Source of the DNA: Oscillospiraceae bacterium
Lineage (GTDB): Bacteria > Bacillota > Clostridia > Oscillospirales > Oscillospiraceae
Assembly (NCBI GenBank): GCA_021769865.1
Contig: JAETSB010000013.1
Span: 1 to 64,000 of the forward strand
Direction of reading: 5' to 3'
DNA length: 64,000 nt
The position numbers were made by a program, and so were the translations under genes. Shown piece after piece: positions 44,107 to 51,746 of this stretch; positions within the stretch are counted from its first letter, which is position 1; each line of letters opens with the position of its first letter. A model generated the notes under the pieces. It was not told the DNA's origin and did not search any database. It was given only the letters and a program-made list of their open reading frames with translations.

Positions 44107-45195
44107 ATGAATCACTACGCCAACCTCGCCGCCGCCCTGGAGGCGGAGGACCTGGACGCAGTCCTCCTCACCGGGGAGGCCAACCGCTTCTACGCCTCCG
44201 GCTTCTTCACTCCCGGAGGGGACGCCACCGCCCTGGTCACCCGGAAGGACGCGGTCTTTTTCACCGACGCCCGGTACACGGAGGCCGCCGCCCGCCATCT
44301 GGACGGGGCGGAGCTCCGGGAAGTCAAGCCCGGCAAGGGCCTGATGGACCAGCTCCGGGAGGTGCTGTTCTTAAAAGGAGTCCGCCGCTTAGGGATCGAG
44401 GACGCCGCCATAACCGTGCAGTCCTACCGGCGGCTGGAAAAGGCCCTGTCGGAGGAGAAATCTCCCCCCCAGCTGGTCCCCGCCTCGGAGGCCATCTTAA
44501 AGCTCAGGCAGACCAAAGACCAGGAGGAGCTCCAAGCCATGGAGGCCGCCCAGGGCATCGCCGAGCGGGCCCTGGAGGACATCGTGAAGGAACTCCGTCC
44601 CGGCGTGACGGAAAAGGAGATCGCCGCCCGGCTCCAGTACCTCATGCTCAACTACGGCGCGTCGGACATGTCCTTCGACCCCATCGTGGTCTCCGGGCCC
44701 AACGGAAGCCTCCCCCACGGCGTGCCCTCGAAAAAAGAAATTCAACCCGGGGAGTTCGTCACCATGGACTTCGGCTGCATCTACGGCGGCTACTGCTCCG
44801 ACATGACCCGCACCGTGGCGGTGGGGTCCGTGACGGAGGAGATGGAGCGGGTGTACCGGACCGTCCTGGCCGCCCAGGAGGCGGGCATCGCCGCCGCCAG
44901 GGCCGGGGTCCCCGGCAAGGCGGTGGACACCGCCGCCCGGGCCGTCATTGAGGAGGCGGGTTATGGGGAGTACTTCACCCACAGCTTCGGCCACGGGGTG
45001 GGCGTGGAGATCCATGAGGCCCCCAACGCCGCCTCCAGCAACGACAAGCCCCTCCCCGCCGGGGCGGTGATCTCGGCGGAACCGGGCATCTATATCCCCG
45101 GCAAACTGGGGGTCCGCATTGAGGACGTGATTTTGATTACCCCGGAGGGCTGCCGGAACCTGACGAAGGCCCCCAAGGAACTGCTGATACTCTGA
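44107..45195 (+). CDS. Xaa-Pro aminopeptidase / prolidase (M24)
   Basis: 362 residues. A creatinase-type N-domain covers about 1-125 (VLLTGEANRFYASGFF). The pita-bread metallopeptidase domain (about 135-360) has metal ligands Asp, Asp (MDFGCIYGGYCSDMTRTV), His (HSFGHGVGVEIHE), Glu (SAEPGIYIPG) and Glu (GVRIEDVILIT). It removes N-terminal residues before proline. It is first of an operon with the ArsC-like and Dus genes. ATG 44107 follows AGGAAGGA at a rather long spacing. Confidence 0.93.
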   Translation: MNHYANLAAALEAEDLDAVLLTGEANRFYASGFFTPGGDATALVTRKDAVFFTDARYTEAAARHLDGAELREVKPGKGLMDQLREVLFLKGVRRLGIEDAAITVQSYRRLEKALSEEKSPPQLVPASEAILKLRQTKDQEELQAMEAAQGIAERALEDIVKELRPGVTEKEIAARLQYLMLNYGASDMSFDPIVVSGPNGSLPHGVPSKKEIQPGEFVTMDFGCIYGGYCSDMTRTVAVGSVTEEMERVYRTVLAAQEAGIAAARAGVPGKAVDTAARAVIEEAGYGEYFTHSFGHGVGVEIHEAPNAASSNDKPLPAGAVISAEPGIYIPGKLGVRIEDVILITPEGCRNLTKAPKELLIL

Positions 45196-45211
45196 GAAGG
45201 AGGAATTCTCA

Positions 45212-45562
45212 ATGCTCATGCTCTGGTATCCCAAGTGCACCACCTGCCAGAAGGCCAAGAAGTGGCTGGACGAACAGGGCCTGGACATCCAGGTCCGGGA
45301 CATCAAGCTGGAAAATCCCAGATTGGAGGAGCTCCGCGGGTGGTGGACCGCCAGCGGCCTGCCCCTGAAGCGCTTTTTCAACACCAGCGGCCTCCAGTAT
45401 AAGGCCCTGGGCCTGAAGGACAAGCTCCCCGGCATGACCGAGGAGGAGCAGCTGTCCCTCCTCGCCACCGACGGCATGCTGGTGAAGCGGCCCATTCTGG
45501 TGGGGGACGGCTTCGTCCTCACCGGCTTCAAGCCCAGGGAGTGGGAGGAGAAGCTGGGATGA
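45212..45562 (+). CDS. ArsC/Spx-family thiol protein
   Basis: 116 residues with a thioredoxin-like fold. Redox site CTTCQKAKKWL is at about 10-20, and RFFNTSGLQYKALGLKDKL and LVKRPILVGDGFVLTGF follow, as in ArsC/YffB/Spx proteins. It lacks the Spx C-terminal polymerase-binding signature that I can recognise, so a reductase-like role is more likely than a regulator. AAGGAGGA precedes ATG 45212. It overlaps dus by 4 bases. Confidence 0.88.
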   Translation: MLMLWYPKCTTCQKAKKWLDEQGLDIQVRDIKLENPRLEELRGWWTASGLPLKRFFNTSGLQYKALGLKDKLPGMTEEEQLSLLATDGMLVKRPILVGDGFVLTGFKPREWEEKLG

Positions 45563-46536
45563 TCCGGCGTTTCGACTTCGCCCCCCTGGACGGTATCACA
45601 AAACGGGTCTTCCGTGAGGTCTGGCGCCGGCACTTCGGCGGGGCGGACCGCTATTTCATCCCCTTCATTTCCCCCACGGACCAGCATGTCATCACGCCCC
45701 GGGACCGCCGGGAGCTGGAGAACCCCGAGGGTCTCCCCCAGGTCCCCCAGGTGATGGCGAAGCATGCGGCGGATTTCGTCTGGGCGGCGGGGGCATTGGC
45801 GGACATGGGCTACACGGAGGTCAACCTGAACCTGGGCTGTCCCTCCGGCACCGTCACCGCCAAGGGGAAGGGCTCCGGCCTGCTGGCGGACCCGGACTTC
45901 CTGGATCGCTTCCTGGACGAGGTGTTTTCCGGCGTCTCCATTCCCGTCTCCGTGAAGACCCGGCTGGGCTACAACACCCCGGAGGAGTTTCCCCGGCTGC
46001 TGGAGGTCTTCAACCGCTACCCCATCGCCTGCCTCACCGTCCACCCCCGAGTCCGGCCGGAGAAGTACCGGGGAACGGTCCATATGGACCAGTTCGCCTG
46101 GGCCTGCGCGGAGAGCCGGAACCCCGTCTGCTACAACGGGGACCTGACCTCCGTCTCCGGCGTCCGGGCCCTGGAGGCCCGGTTTCCCGACTTAAGCGCC
46201 GCCATGATCGGCCGGGGGGCCATTGCGGACCCGGCGCTGTTCCGGCGGCTCCGGGGCGGGCCCGCCGCCTCGAAGGAAGAGCTGCAAGCCTTTACGACGG
46301 AACTGTACCGGGCATACCAGGACTTCTACAGTCAGGCCGCCCCCGACAGACAGTCTGCCCCTGCCTCCCAGCGGATGAAGGAGGTCTGGTTCTACCTGAT
46401 CCACCTCTTTGACGGCGGCGAGCGCCTGGGGGGCCGGATGCGCCGCTCCCGGGGCCCCAGGGCCTACGAAGAGCTGGAGGCCCGGATCTTCCAGGAGCTG
46501 GAGCTTCTGGACGCCCCCCAGGGGGAATTGGCATGA
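45559..46536 (+). CDS. Second tRNA-dihydrouridine synthase family protein
   Basis: 325 residues. The Dus barrel begins FDFAPLDGITKRVFREVWRRHF. The active-site motif is NLGCPSGTVTAKGKGSGLL with Cys, then VSVKTRLGY and IGRGAIADPALFRRL. It diverges clearly from the dus at 2676, most visibly in the N-terminus and the GGERLGGRMRRS C-terminal part. Start ATG 45559 overlaps the previous stop (ATGA). Confidence 0.88.
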   Translation: MIRRFDFAPLDGITKRVFREVWRRHFGGADRYFIPFISPTDQHVITPRDRRELENPEGLPQVPQVMAKHAADFVWAAGALADMGYTEVNLNLGCPSGTVTAKGKGSGLLADPDFLDRFLDEVFSGVSIPVSVKTRLGYNTPEEFPRLLEVFNRYPIACLTVHPRVRPEKYRGTVHMDQFAWACAESRNPVCYNGDLTSVSGVRALEARFPDLSAAMIGRGAIADPALFRRLRGGPAASKEELQAFTTELYRAYQDFYSQAAPDRQSAPASQRMKEVWFYLIHLFDGGERLGGRMRRSRGPRAYEELEARIFQELELLDAPQGELA

Positions 46537-46570
46537 AAAGGACGGGTCCGCCGGACGGCGGGCCCCTTTT
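46536..46570 (+). terminator. Terminator of the peptidase-ArsC-dus operon
   Basis: AAAAGGACGGGTCCGCC-gga-CGGCGGGCCCCTTTT, partly imperfect stem with terminal T-run. Confidence 0.75.
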
Positions 46571-46575
46571 CCCGC

Positions 46576-46604
46576 TTGCCTTCCGGCCCGGACTGTGCTA
46601 CACT
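46576..46604 (+). promoter_or_regulatory. Promoter of the DUF975 gene
   Basis: TTGCCT (46576-46581), 17 bases, TACACT (46599-46604). Confidence 0.7.
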
Positions 46605-46641
46605 AAGATAAAGACACCACCACAAATCAGGAGGCCCTATC

Positions 46642-47454
46642 ATGACGTTTGAACAGATCGACCGGCAAAAATGCAAGTGGGAGGCGGCGGAGCTGCTGCG
46701 GGACGCGCAGGTTTCCCCCAAGGCCATGACCGCCCTGTACATGGGACTGCTCATCGTGCTGAACCTGTTTTCCTCCCTGGTGGACACCGGCTTTTTCAGC
46801 ATTTTCATCTCCATTCTGGTCTCCCTGCTGAGCACCGTCCTGGCCACGGGCTTCGCCCTGTACTGCATGGCCGTCCGGCGGGGCGAGCGGGCGGAGTTCC
46901 TGACGCTGTTCGACGGGTTCTCCTTCGTGGGGAAGCTGATTCTGCTGGACATTCTGGTCAGCTTGTTCATCTTCCTCTGGTCCCTGCTCTTCGTCATCCC
47001 CGGCATTATCGCCGCCTACCGCTACGGCTTCGCCTTCTACAATCTCTATGAGAACCCGGAGATCGGCGTGATGGAGGCCCTGGAGATGAGCAAGCGGCAG
47101 ACCCTGGGCTACAAGGCCCAGCTCTTCACCCTGGACCTGAGCTACCTCGGCTGGAGCCTGTTGGCCATTTTCCCCGCCCTGCTCCTGAGCCTCAAGATAA
47201 GCCAGGACTTGGCCATGCTGATGCTCTACGGCATCCCCGCCCCGGAGACCTACTTCGGCCTCCCCATCTTCGCCCTGAACGCCATTTTCGGTCTCTGGCA
47301 GCTGCTGGTGGCCCTCTTTTACATTCCCAACTGCACCTGTGTCCATCTGGCCTATTTCGACACCGCCAAGCGGACCTCCGGCGTGGGCAAGGACGCGGCC
47401 CCTGTCCAATCCTCCCCCTGGGACGGTTGGAACGCCCCGGACGGCTTAGGCTGA
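46642..47454 (+). CDS. DUF975-family membrane protein
   Basis: 270 residues with about five or six membrane helices (about 33-55, 57-80, 101-128, 165-190, 215-240). The pattern FVIPGIIAAYRYGFAFYNLYENPEIGVMEALEMSKR followed by GYKAQLFTLDLSYLGW is typical of DUF975. The role is unknown. AGGAGG precedes ATG 46642. Confidence 0.88.
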   Translation: MTFEQIDRQKCKWEAAELLRDAQVSPKAMTALYMGLLIVLNLFSSLVDTGFFSIFISILVSLLSTVLATGFALYCMAVRRGERAEFLTLFDGFSFVGKLILLDILVSLFIFLWSLLFVIPGIIAAYRYGFAFYNLYENPEIGVMEALEMSKRQTLGYKAQLFTLDLSYLGWSLLAIFPALLLSLKISQDLAMLMLYGIPAPETYFGLPIFALNAIFGLWQLLVALFYIPNCTCVHLAYFDTAKRTSGVGKDAAPVQSSPWDGWNAPDGLG

Positions 47455-47458
47455 ACTT

Positions 47459-47505
47459 CAAAAAGCCGGGACCCTCGGAAGAACGGAGGGTCTCGGCTTT
47501 TTTTC
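47459..47505. terminator. Bidirectional terminator
   Basis: AAAAAGCCGGGACCCTC...GAGGGTCTCGGCTTTTTTT between convergent genes, T-runs on both strands. Confidence 0.92.
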
Positions 47506-47509
47506 TCGC

Positions 47510-48070
47510 TCACAGGTTGGGAAACTGCTTCCGGACATAGCCGCTGCGCCGAAGGGCCAGGGCCAGCAGTGTGGACGCCGCCGCGCCGAAGGCGGCCTGG
47601 ACCAGATTGCTGGGAATGCCCGCCGCGCTGGCCGTCAGGCAGAGGCCCAGGGCCCCGCCGCCGGAGGCGGCTGCCAGCAGCCCGTCGAACAGCCAGTAGC
47701 CCAGCACCATGGGGACCTCCGCCGCCGCCGCGCTGAGGAGCAGTCCCCTCCGTTTCAGCGCCCGGTACAAACCCGCCGCCGTCAGGGCCATGACGGCCTT
47801 GATTACCAGGGTGGCGGGGACATAAACCGCGTAGCCGCTCAGCAGGTCCGCCATGGCGGGGCCCACGCCCCCGGCCACCGCGCCGTACACCGGTCCCAGC
47901 AGCCAGGCCCCCAGGATCACCACCGCGTCCCCCAGGTTCATGTATCCGCCGGTGGGGGAGGGCACCTGCAGCACCATGGTCCCCACGCAGCCCAGGGCGG
48001 CGAACAGCCCCGTCAGGGCCAGCAGCCGGGCGTCCGCCCGGACCGTCTCCCGCTTTAGAATCTTTTCCAT
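47510..48070 (-). CDS. ECF transporter S component, probable pyridoxine/pyridoxal uptake
   Basis: 186 residues with about six membrane helices and an N-terminal cytoplasmic stretch (VRADARLLALTGLFAALGCVGTMV). The motif YMNLGDAVVILGAWLLGP is shared by PdxU/HmpT/ThiW-type S components. It would work with a shared EcfAAT module, not in this window. The substrate is inferred from the divergent pdxR. ATG 48070 has AAAGGAG upstream. Confidence 0.85.
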   Translation of the reverse strand: MEKILKRETVRADARLLALTGLFAALGCVGTMVLQVPSPTGGYMNLGDAVVILGAWLLGPVYGAVAGGVGPAMADLLSGYAVYVPATLVIKAVMALTAAGLYRALKRRGLLLSAAAAEVPMVLGYWLFDGLLAAASGGGALGLCLTASAAGIPSNLVQAAFGAAASTLLALALRRSGYVRKQFPNL

Positions 48071-48097
48071 CGCGCCTCGCTCCTTTGTCGGTTGATG

Positions 48098-48136
48098 TTG
48101 CCATCATAGCCCCTTTGTGGTAGGATAGAAATATCC
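48098..48136 (+). promoter_or_regulatory. pdxR promoter with operator shared by the ECF gene
   Basis: Plus: TTGCCA (48098-48103), 17 bases, TAGGAT (48121-48126). Minus: weak TTTCTA (48126-48131), 17 bases, TATGAT (48103-48108). The dyad GGATA-gaaa-TATCC (48123-48136) covers the pdxR -10 and the ECF -35, fitting autorepression plus activation of the ECF gene. Confidence 0.6.
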
Positions 48137-48176
48137 AAAATTGAAATTTTTTATAAGGTCAGAGGAGGGCGCGTCC

Positions 48177-49562
48177 ATGCTGACATACGATCTGGAGGCC
48201 CGGGGCGGGTTGTCCCTCTACGAATACCTGTACCGCCGCCTGCGGGACGACATCCTCAGCGGCGCCCTGGCGGCGGGGGAGCGCCTGCCCTCCAAGCGGG
48301 CCCTGGCGGAGCATCTGCGGGTGTCCGTCATCACGGTGGAGGGGGCCTATCAGCAGCTGGTGGCGGAGGGCTACGCGGACGCCCGGCCCCGGCTGGGCTT
48401 TTACGTGGCCCGGGTGGACCGCCGCCTCCCGGCGGCGGAGCCGGGAGAGCCCGTCCCAGCGGAGGCGCCCCCCCGGTCCTGGCGGCTGGACCTGAAGAGC
48501 GGCCAGGCGGACCCCTCCTTCTTCCCCTCGGCCCTCTGGGCGAGGCTGACCCGCCAGGTCCTCTCCGAGGGGAGTCACCTGGCCCCGGTGCCCCACCAGG
48601 GCCTTCCCGCCCTGCGGGAGGCCATCGCCCGGGACCTCCGGGATTTCAAAGGCATGGCGGTGTCCCCGGAGCAGATCGTCGTGGGCGCGGGGGCGGAATA
48701 CCTGTACCTGCTCCTGGCCCAGCTCCTGGGCCGGGAGGAGACCGTCTTTGCCCTAGAGGACCCGGGCTATCCGAAGATTCGCCAGGTCTACGGCAAGTGG
48801 GGTGCCGTCTGCCGTCCCATCCCTCTGGACGGCCAGGGCATGGCCCTGGAGCCTCTCTACGCCTCCGGCGCCACGGCGGCCCACCTCTCCCCCGCCCACC
48901 ACTACCCCACGGGCATCGTTACCCCCATCGCCCGGCGGCAGGCCCTCCTCCGCTGGGCGGAGGAGACGGACGGCGTCATCATCGAGGACGACTACGACAG
49001 CGAGTTCCGCTTCGCCGGACGGCCCATCCCTACCCTCCAGAGCATCGACGCCCGGGGGCGGGTGATCTACATGAACACCTTCTCCCAGACCATCTCCCCC
49101 TCCATGCGGGTGGGCTTCATGGTCCTGCCCCCCCGGCTGCTGGAGCGCTGCCGCCGGGAGCTGGGGTTCTACGCCTCCACCGTCCCCGCCCTGGAGCAGC
49201 AGGTCCTGGCCCGCTTTCTCAGCAGCGGCGGGTATGAGCAGCACCTCTCCCGGGCCCGAAAAAAATACCGCCTCCTCCGGGAGGCGGTGCTGGAGCGCTT
49301 CCGGCTCCTTCCCTTCGCCGCCTCCCTCACCGACCGGGGGGCGGGGCTTCACTTCCTCCTCCGTCTGGACACAGAGGAGGGCGACGAGGCCCTCCGCCGT
49401 CGGGCGGAGGGCCTGGGAGTGCGTCTTGGGTTTTTGTCGGAGTACGCCGCCGTCCCCGATCCCGCCTACGCCCACACGCTGGTGGTGAACTACGCGGGGC
49501 TGGACGCAGAGCGGCTGAACGAGGCGGCGTCGCTGCTCAGCGAGGTCTTCCTGACCCGCTGA
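48177..49562 (+). CDS. pdxR: MocR/PdxR-type regulator (GntR HTH + aminotransferase fold)
   Basis: 461 residues. The GntR HTH covers about 10-80 (SLYEYLYRRLRDDILSGALAAGERLPSKRALAEHLRVSVITVEGAY). The fold-I aminotransferase domain covers about 115-460 (VPHQGLPALREAIARDL, EDPGYPKIRQV, TPIARRQALLRWAEE, IIEDDYDSEFRF). In MocR proteins a Lys in the FSKT-like motif binds PLP; here the sequence is NTFSQTISPSMRVGF, with Gln304 (codon CAG) in that place. Divergent from the ECF S gene. Its stop is one base from the end of the next minus-strand gene, with no terminator between. Confidence 0.88.
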   Translation: MLTYDLEARGGLSLYEYLYRRLRDDILSGALAAGERLPSKRALAEHLRVSVITVEGAYQQLVAEGYADARPRLGFYVARVDRRLPAAEPGEPVPAEAPPRSWRLDLKSGQADPSFFPSALWARLTRQVLSEGSHLAPVPHQGLPALREAIARDLRDFKGMAVSPEQIVVGAGAEYLYLLLAQLLGREETVFALEDPGYPKIRQVYGKWGAVCRPIPLDGQGMALEPLYASGATAAHLSPAHHYPTGIVTPIARRQALLRWAEETDGVIIEDDYDSEFRFAGRPIPTLQSIDARGRVIYMNTFSQTISPSMRVGFMVLPPRLLERCRRELGFYASTVPALEQQVLARFLSSGGYEQHLSRARKKYRLLREAVLERFRLLPFAASLTDRGAGLHFLLRLDTEEGDEALRRRAEGLGVRLGFLSEYAAVPDPAYAHTLVVNYAGLDAERLNEAASLLSEVFLTR

Positions 49563-49563
49563 C

Positions 49564-50139
49564 TCAAGCCGCCGGGGCCGTCTCCCCGCTCCGGCGGAAG
49601 CGGACCAGCCCGGTCCGGTCCAGGGCCACCATCACCGCGGGGATGAAGACCAGCTGGAGGATGATGCCGGGGATGGCGGTGAGGAACGCGCCGGAGAGGA
49701 ACATCTGCCAGGTAAACGCCTGGCCGGACACGCCGGAGAGGAACACCCGGGCCACGGCCCAGACGATTCGCCCGCCCAGCATGGCGGCAATAAGGCAGCG
49801 GACCAGGGCCACCACGCACTGCCAGCGGGACCGGGCGTAGAGGAAGCCCGCCAGGAAGCCGTACGCCGCCAGCTCAAAGGCCATGGCAATGGCGGTGGGG
49901 AACATCGGGGGCATCCCCAGGGTGGCGCTGCGGAGAAGAGGCAGGACGAAGCCCACCGCCAGGCCGTACTTCCAGCCGCAGAGGAGGCCGCACAGCAGCA
50001 CCGGCAGGTGCATAGGGCAGAGCATACTGCCAATCTGGGGGATCTGCCCTGTGAAGAAGGGCAGGACGAAACCCAGGGCCATCAGCATGGCGGCCATGGA
50101 CAGGGTTTGGACGGGTCTTTGGGTTTTGGTCTCGTTCAT
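49564..50139 (-). CDS. ECF transporter S component, substrate unknown
   Basis: 191 residues, about six membrane helices (QTLSMAAMLMALGFVLPFF, MLCPMHLPVLLCGLLCGWKYGLAVGFVLPLLRS, MAFELAAYGFLAGFLYAR, FLTAIPGIILQLVFIPAVM). The motif MLCPMHLPVLLCG identifies an S-component family met in Clostridia whose ligand I cannot name. It follows a kinase gene that could act on the imported molecule. It has its own promoter and a short leader at 50140-50230. Confidence 0.85.
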   Translation of the reverse strand: MNETKTQRPVQTLSMAAMLMALGFVLPFFTGQIPQIGSMLCPMHLPVLLCGLLCGWKYGLAVGFVLPLLRSATLGMPPMFPTAIAMAFELAAYGFLAGFLYARSRWQCVVALVRCLIAAMLGGRIVWAVARVFLSGVSGQAFTWQMFLSGAFLTAIPGIILQLVFIPAVMVALDRTGLVRFRRSGETAPAA

Positions 50140-50232
50140 GGGAAAAACTCCTTACAAATCAGTTTTCCCGTCTTCTGACAGTCCGCCGCCTTCCTGACGG
50201 CGGGTTGCTTCGCACATAATTATAATACCACA
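50140..50232 (-). promoter_or_regulatory. Promoter and short structured leader of the ECF S gene
   Basis: Minus strand TTGGCA (in the hairpin at 50233-50256), 18 bases, TATTAT / TATAAT near 50220-50226. The leader holds CCGCC-gtcaggaa-GGCGG and CTGTC-agaa-GACGG hairpins before GTAAGGAG. It is too short for known vitamin riboswitches except preQ1 or similar, which it does not match. Confidence 0.4.
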
Positions 50233-50261
50233 GGGGCTTGGCTTCTGCCAAGTCCCTTTTT
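50233..50261 (+). terminator. Plus-strand terminator opposite the ECF S gene
   Basis: GGGGCTTGGC-ttct-GCCAAGTCCC followed by TTTTT on the plus strand only. No plus-strand gene lies directly before it; the first upstream plus-strand gene is pdxR, ending at 49562. Confidence 0.8.
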
Positions 50262-51325
50262 CATCCGAAAAATCCGGTGGTGTCCACCACCAGGTCGGCG
50301 GCCTTCTCCGTGCCGCAGGCGGCGAAATACCGCTCCTCCAGCGTCCGCCAGACCCGGTCGAAGGTGGGGAAGTACTCCCCCTCCCGGGCCTGGAGGCGGC
50401 GGGTCTGCTCGTCCCGGTCACAGGTGAGGAAAATTTTATAGTCGTAGCATTCCGCCAGGGCCGGGTGCTGGGAGTAGGTGCCCTCCACGATGGTCAGGGG
50501 CTCCCACAGCTCCACCGGCTCTCTCAGCCGTCCGGTCTGGCAGTCGTAGGGCCGGTAGGCCGTCCCTCCGTCCCGGTCCGGAGAGCTCAGGACCTCCTTT
50601 TGGAACCGCTCCAGGTTCATGTTCCCGGCGGGGACCTCCATCCAGTCCGGCGTCCGCCTCTCCGGCGGGAGGTAGAAGTCATCCATGTGAACCACGTCGG
50701 AGGAACAGGCCAGGACTCCTGACGCCAAGGCGGCGAAGCCCGTCTTCCCGCTTCCGCACCGTCCGTCCACGGCGATGAGGGCCGGGCCCTCCCGCCGGGC
50801 CGGGAGATCCCGGGCCAGCTGTTCCAGGGGAATCAGCGCCGGGAGGAACCGGGCGCAGTCCAGCCGCAAAACCCGGTAGTGGGGGTGATAGGCGCTTCGA
50901 AACGTCTCGCTGTGGCGGACCGGCGGACAGCCCTCCCGCCGCCAGAGCTCCAGGTATTCCGCCATGCCGGGGACCGGGAGGGCCGCCAGCTGCTCCAGCT
51001 TTTCCGAGAGGCCCGCCGCCGTCCCCGACCTCCGGGCCATGGTCCGGATGAACATACGCCCGATCAGCGGCAGCTCCCAGAGGGTGGACAGGGCCTGGGT
51101 GATATGGAAGCGGCACAGGCCGCCCCCGATGGGCTCCGGGGGAAGGGCCTCCACCCCCGCCTCCTTCCGCTCCGCCAGCAGGGCCGCCAGCACCTTGTCC
51201 GGGCTCTGGACCATGTGGGCGGGGCCGAACTCGCTCTGATAGGCCAGCTTGGCGAAGTCCTGGGGCTCCATTTTGGGGTACTTTGCCCAGTGCTCCCGGG
51301 CAATCGCAAAAAACTCCCCGCTCAC
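50261..51325 (-). CDS. Two-domain protein with C-terminal uridine-kinase-like P-loop domain
   Basis: 354 residues. The N-terminal half (about 1-175: FFAIAREHWAKYPKMEPQDFAKLAYQSEFGPAHM, GGGLCRFHITQAL) is a family I do not recognise. The C-terminal half is a nucleoside-kinase/phosphoribulokinase-like NTPase: P-loop ALIAVDGRCGSGKTGFA, DDFYLPPERRTPDWMEVPAGNMNLERF, VELWEPLTIVEGTYSQHPAL, and KIFLTCDRDEQTRRLQAREG. The start is GTG 51325, overlapping the DUF3842 stop (GTGA). The substrate is unknown. Confidence 0.82.
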   Translation of the reverse strand: MSGEFFAIAREHWAKYPKMEPQDFAKLAYQSEFGPAHMVQSPDKVLAALLAERKEAGVEALPPEPIGGGLCRFHITQALSTLWELPLIGRMFIRTMARRSGTAAGLSEKLEQLAALPVPGMAEYLELWRREGCPPVRHSETFRSAYHPHYRVLRLDCARFLPALIPLEQLARDLPARREGPALIAVDGRCGSGKTGFAALASGVLACSSDVVHMDDFYLPPERRTPDWMEVPAGNMNLERFQKEVLSSPDRDGGTAYRPYDCQTGRLREPVELWEPLTIVEGTYSQHPALAECYDYKIFLTCDRDEQTRRLQAREGEYFPTFDRVWRTLEERYFAACGTEKAADLVVDTTGFFG

Positions 51326-51738
51326 AGCCCCAGCTCCCTTACCGCCAGCTCCACCGCCCGGCGGAGGTACTCCTCCAGGCGGCACTCCTCCACGCCCGCC
51401 ACGTACACGCCGCAGGAGGCGGAGGGAATCAGGATCTTCACCGCCCCGGACCCGGAGACGGCGGCGGCCATGGCGGGGGACACCTCCCCCAGGATGCCGT
51501 TGGCCAGCACCATGCCGATGGGGCCCAGGATCAGGTCCGCCCGGGCGGCGTTGTATACCACGGCGTTCTCCCCTGTGGCCCCCTGGGCGGCTCCGGCCTT
51601 CAGCATGGCGGCGGTGGCCGCCACGTTGGTCCCCGCGCAGAGGAGGCGGCAGTCCCCGTTCAGGCGGGGCTTCAGCAGCTTCACCAGCTGGCTTCCCACG
51701 CCGCCGCCCTGGCCGTCCAGAATCAAAATTGTCCGCAT
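51322..51738 (-). CDS. DUF3842-family protein
   Basis: 138 residues. The start MRTILILDGQGGGVGSQLVK looks like a nucleotide-binding Rossmann strand and loop. NVAATAAMLKAGAAQGATGENAVV, DLILGPIGMVLANGILGEVSPAMA and KILIPSASC follow, as in DUF3842. Function unknown. It lies between the aldo/keto reductase and the kinase in one operon. GAGG lies 6 bases before ATG 51738. Confidence 0.85.
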   Translation of the reverse strand: MRTILILDGQGGGVGSQLVKLLKPRLNGDCRLLCAGTNVAATAAMLKAGAAQGATGENAVVYNAARADLILGPIGMVLANGILGEVSPAMAAAVSGSGAVKILIPSASCGVYVAGVEECRLEEYLRRAVELAVRELGL

Positions 51739-51746
51739 AGGGTCCC

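Noticed and set aside
50140-50232. preQ1 or other vitamin riboswitch before the second ECF S gene
   Set aside because: Two short hairpins are present, but no known aptamer core could be matched.
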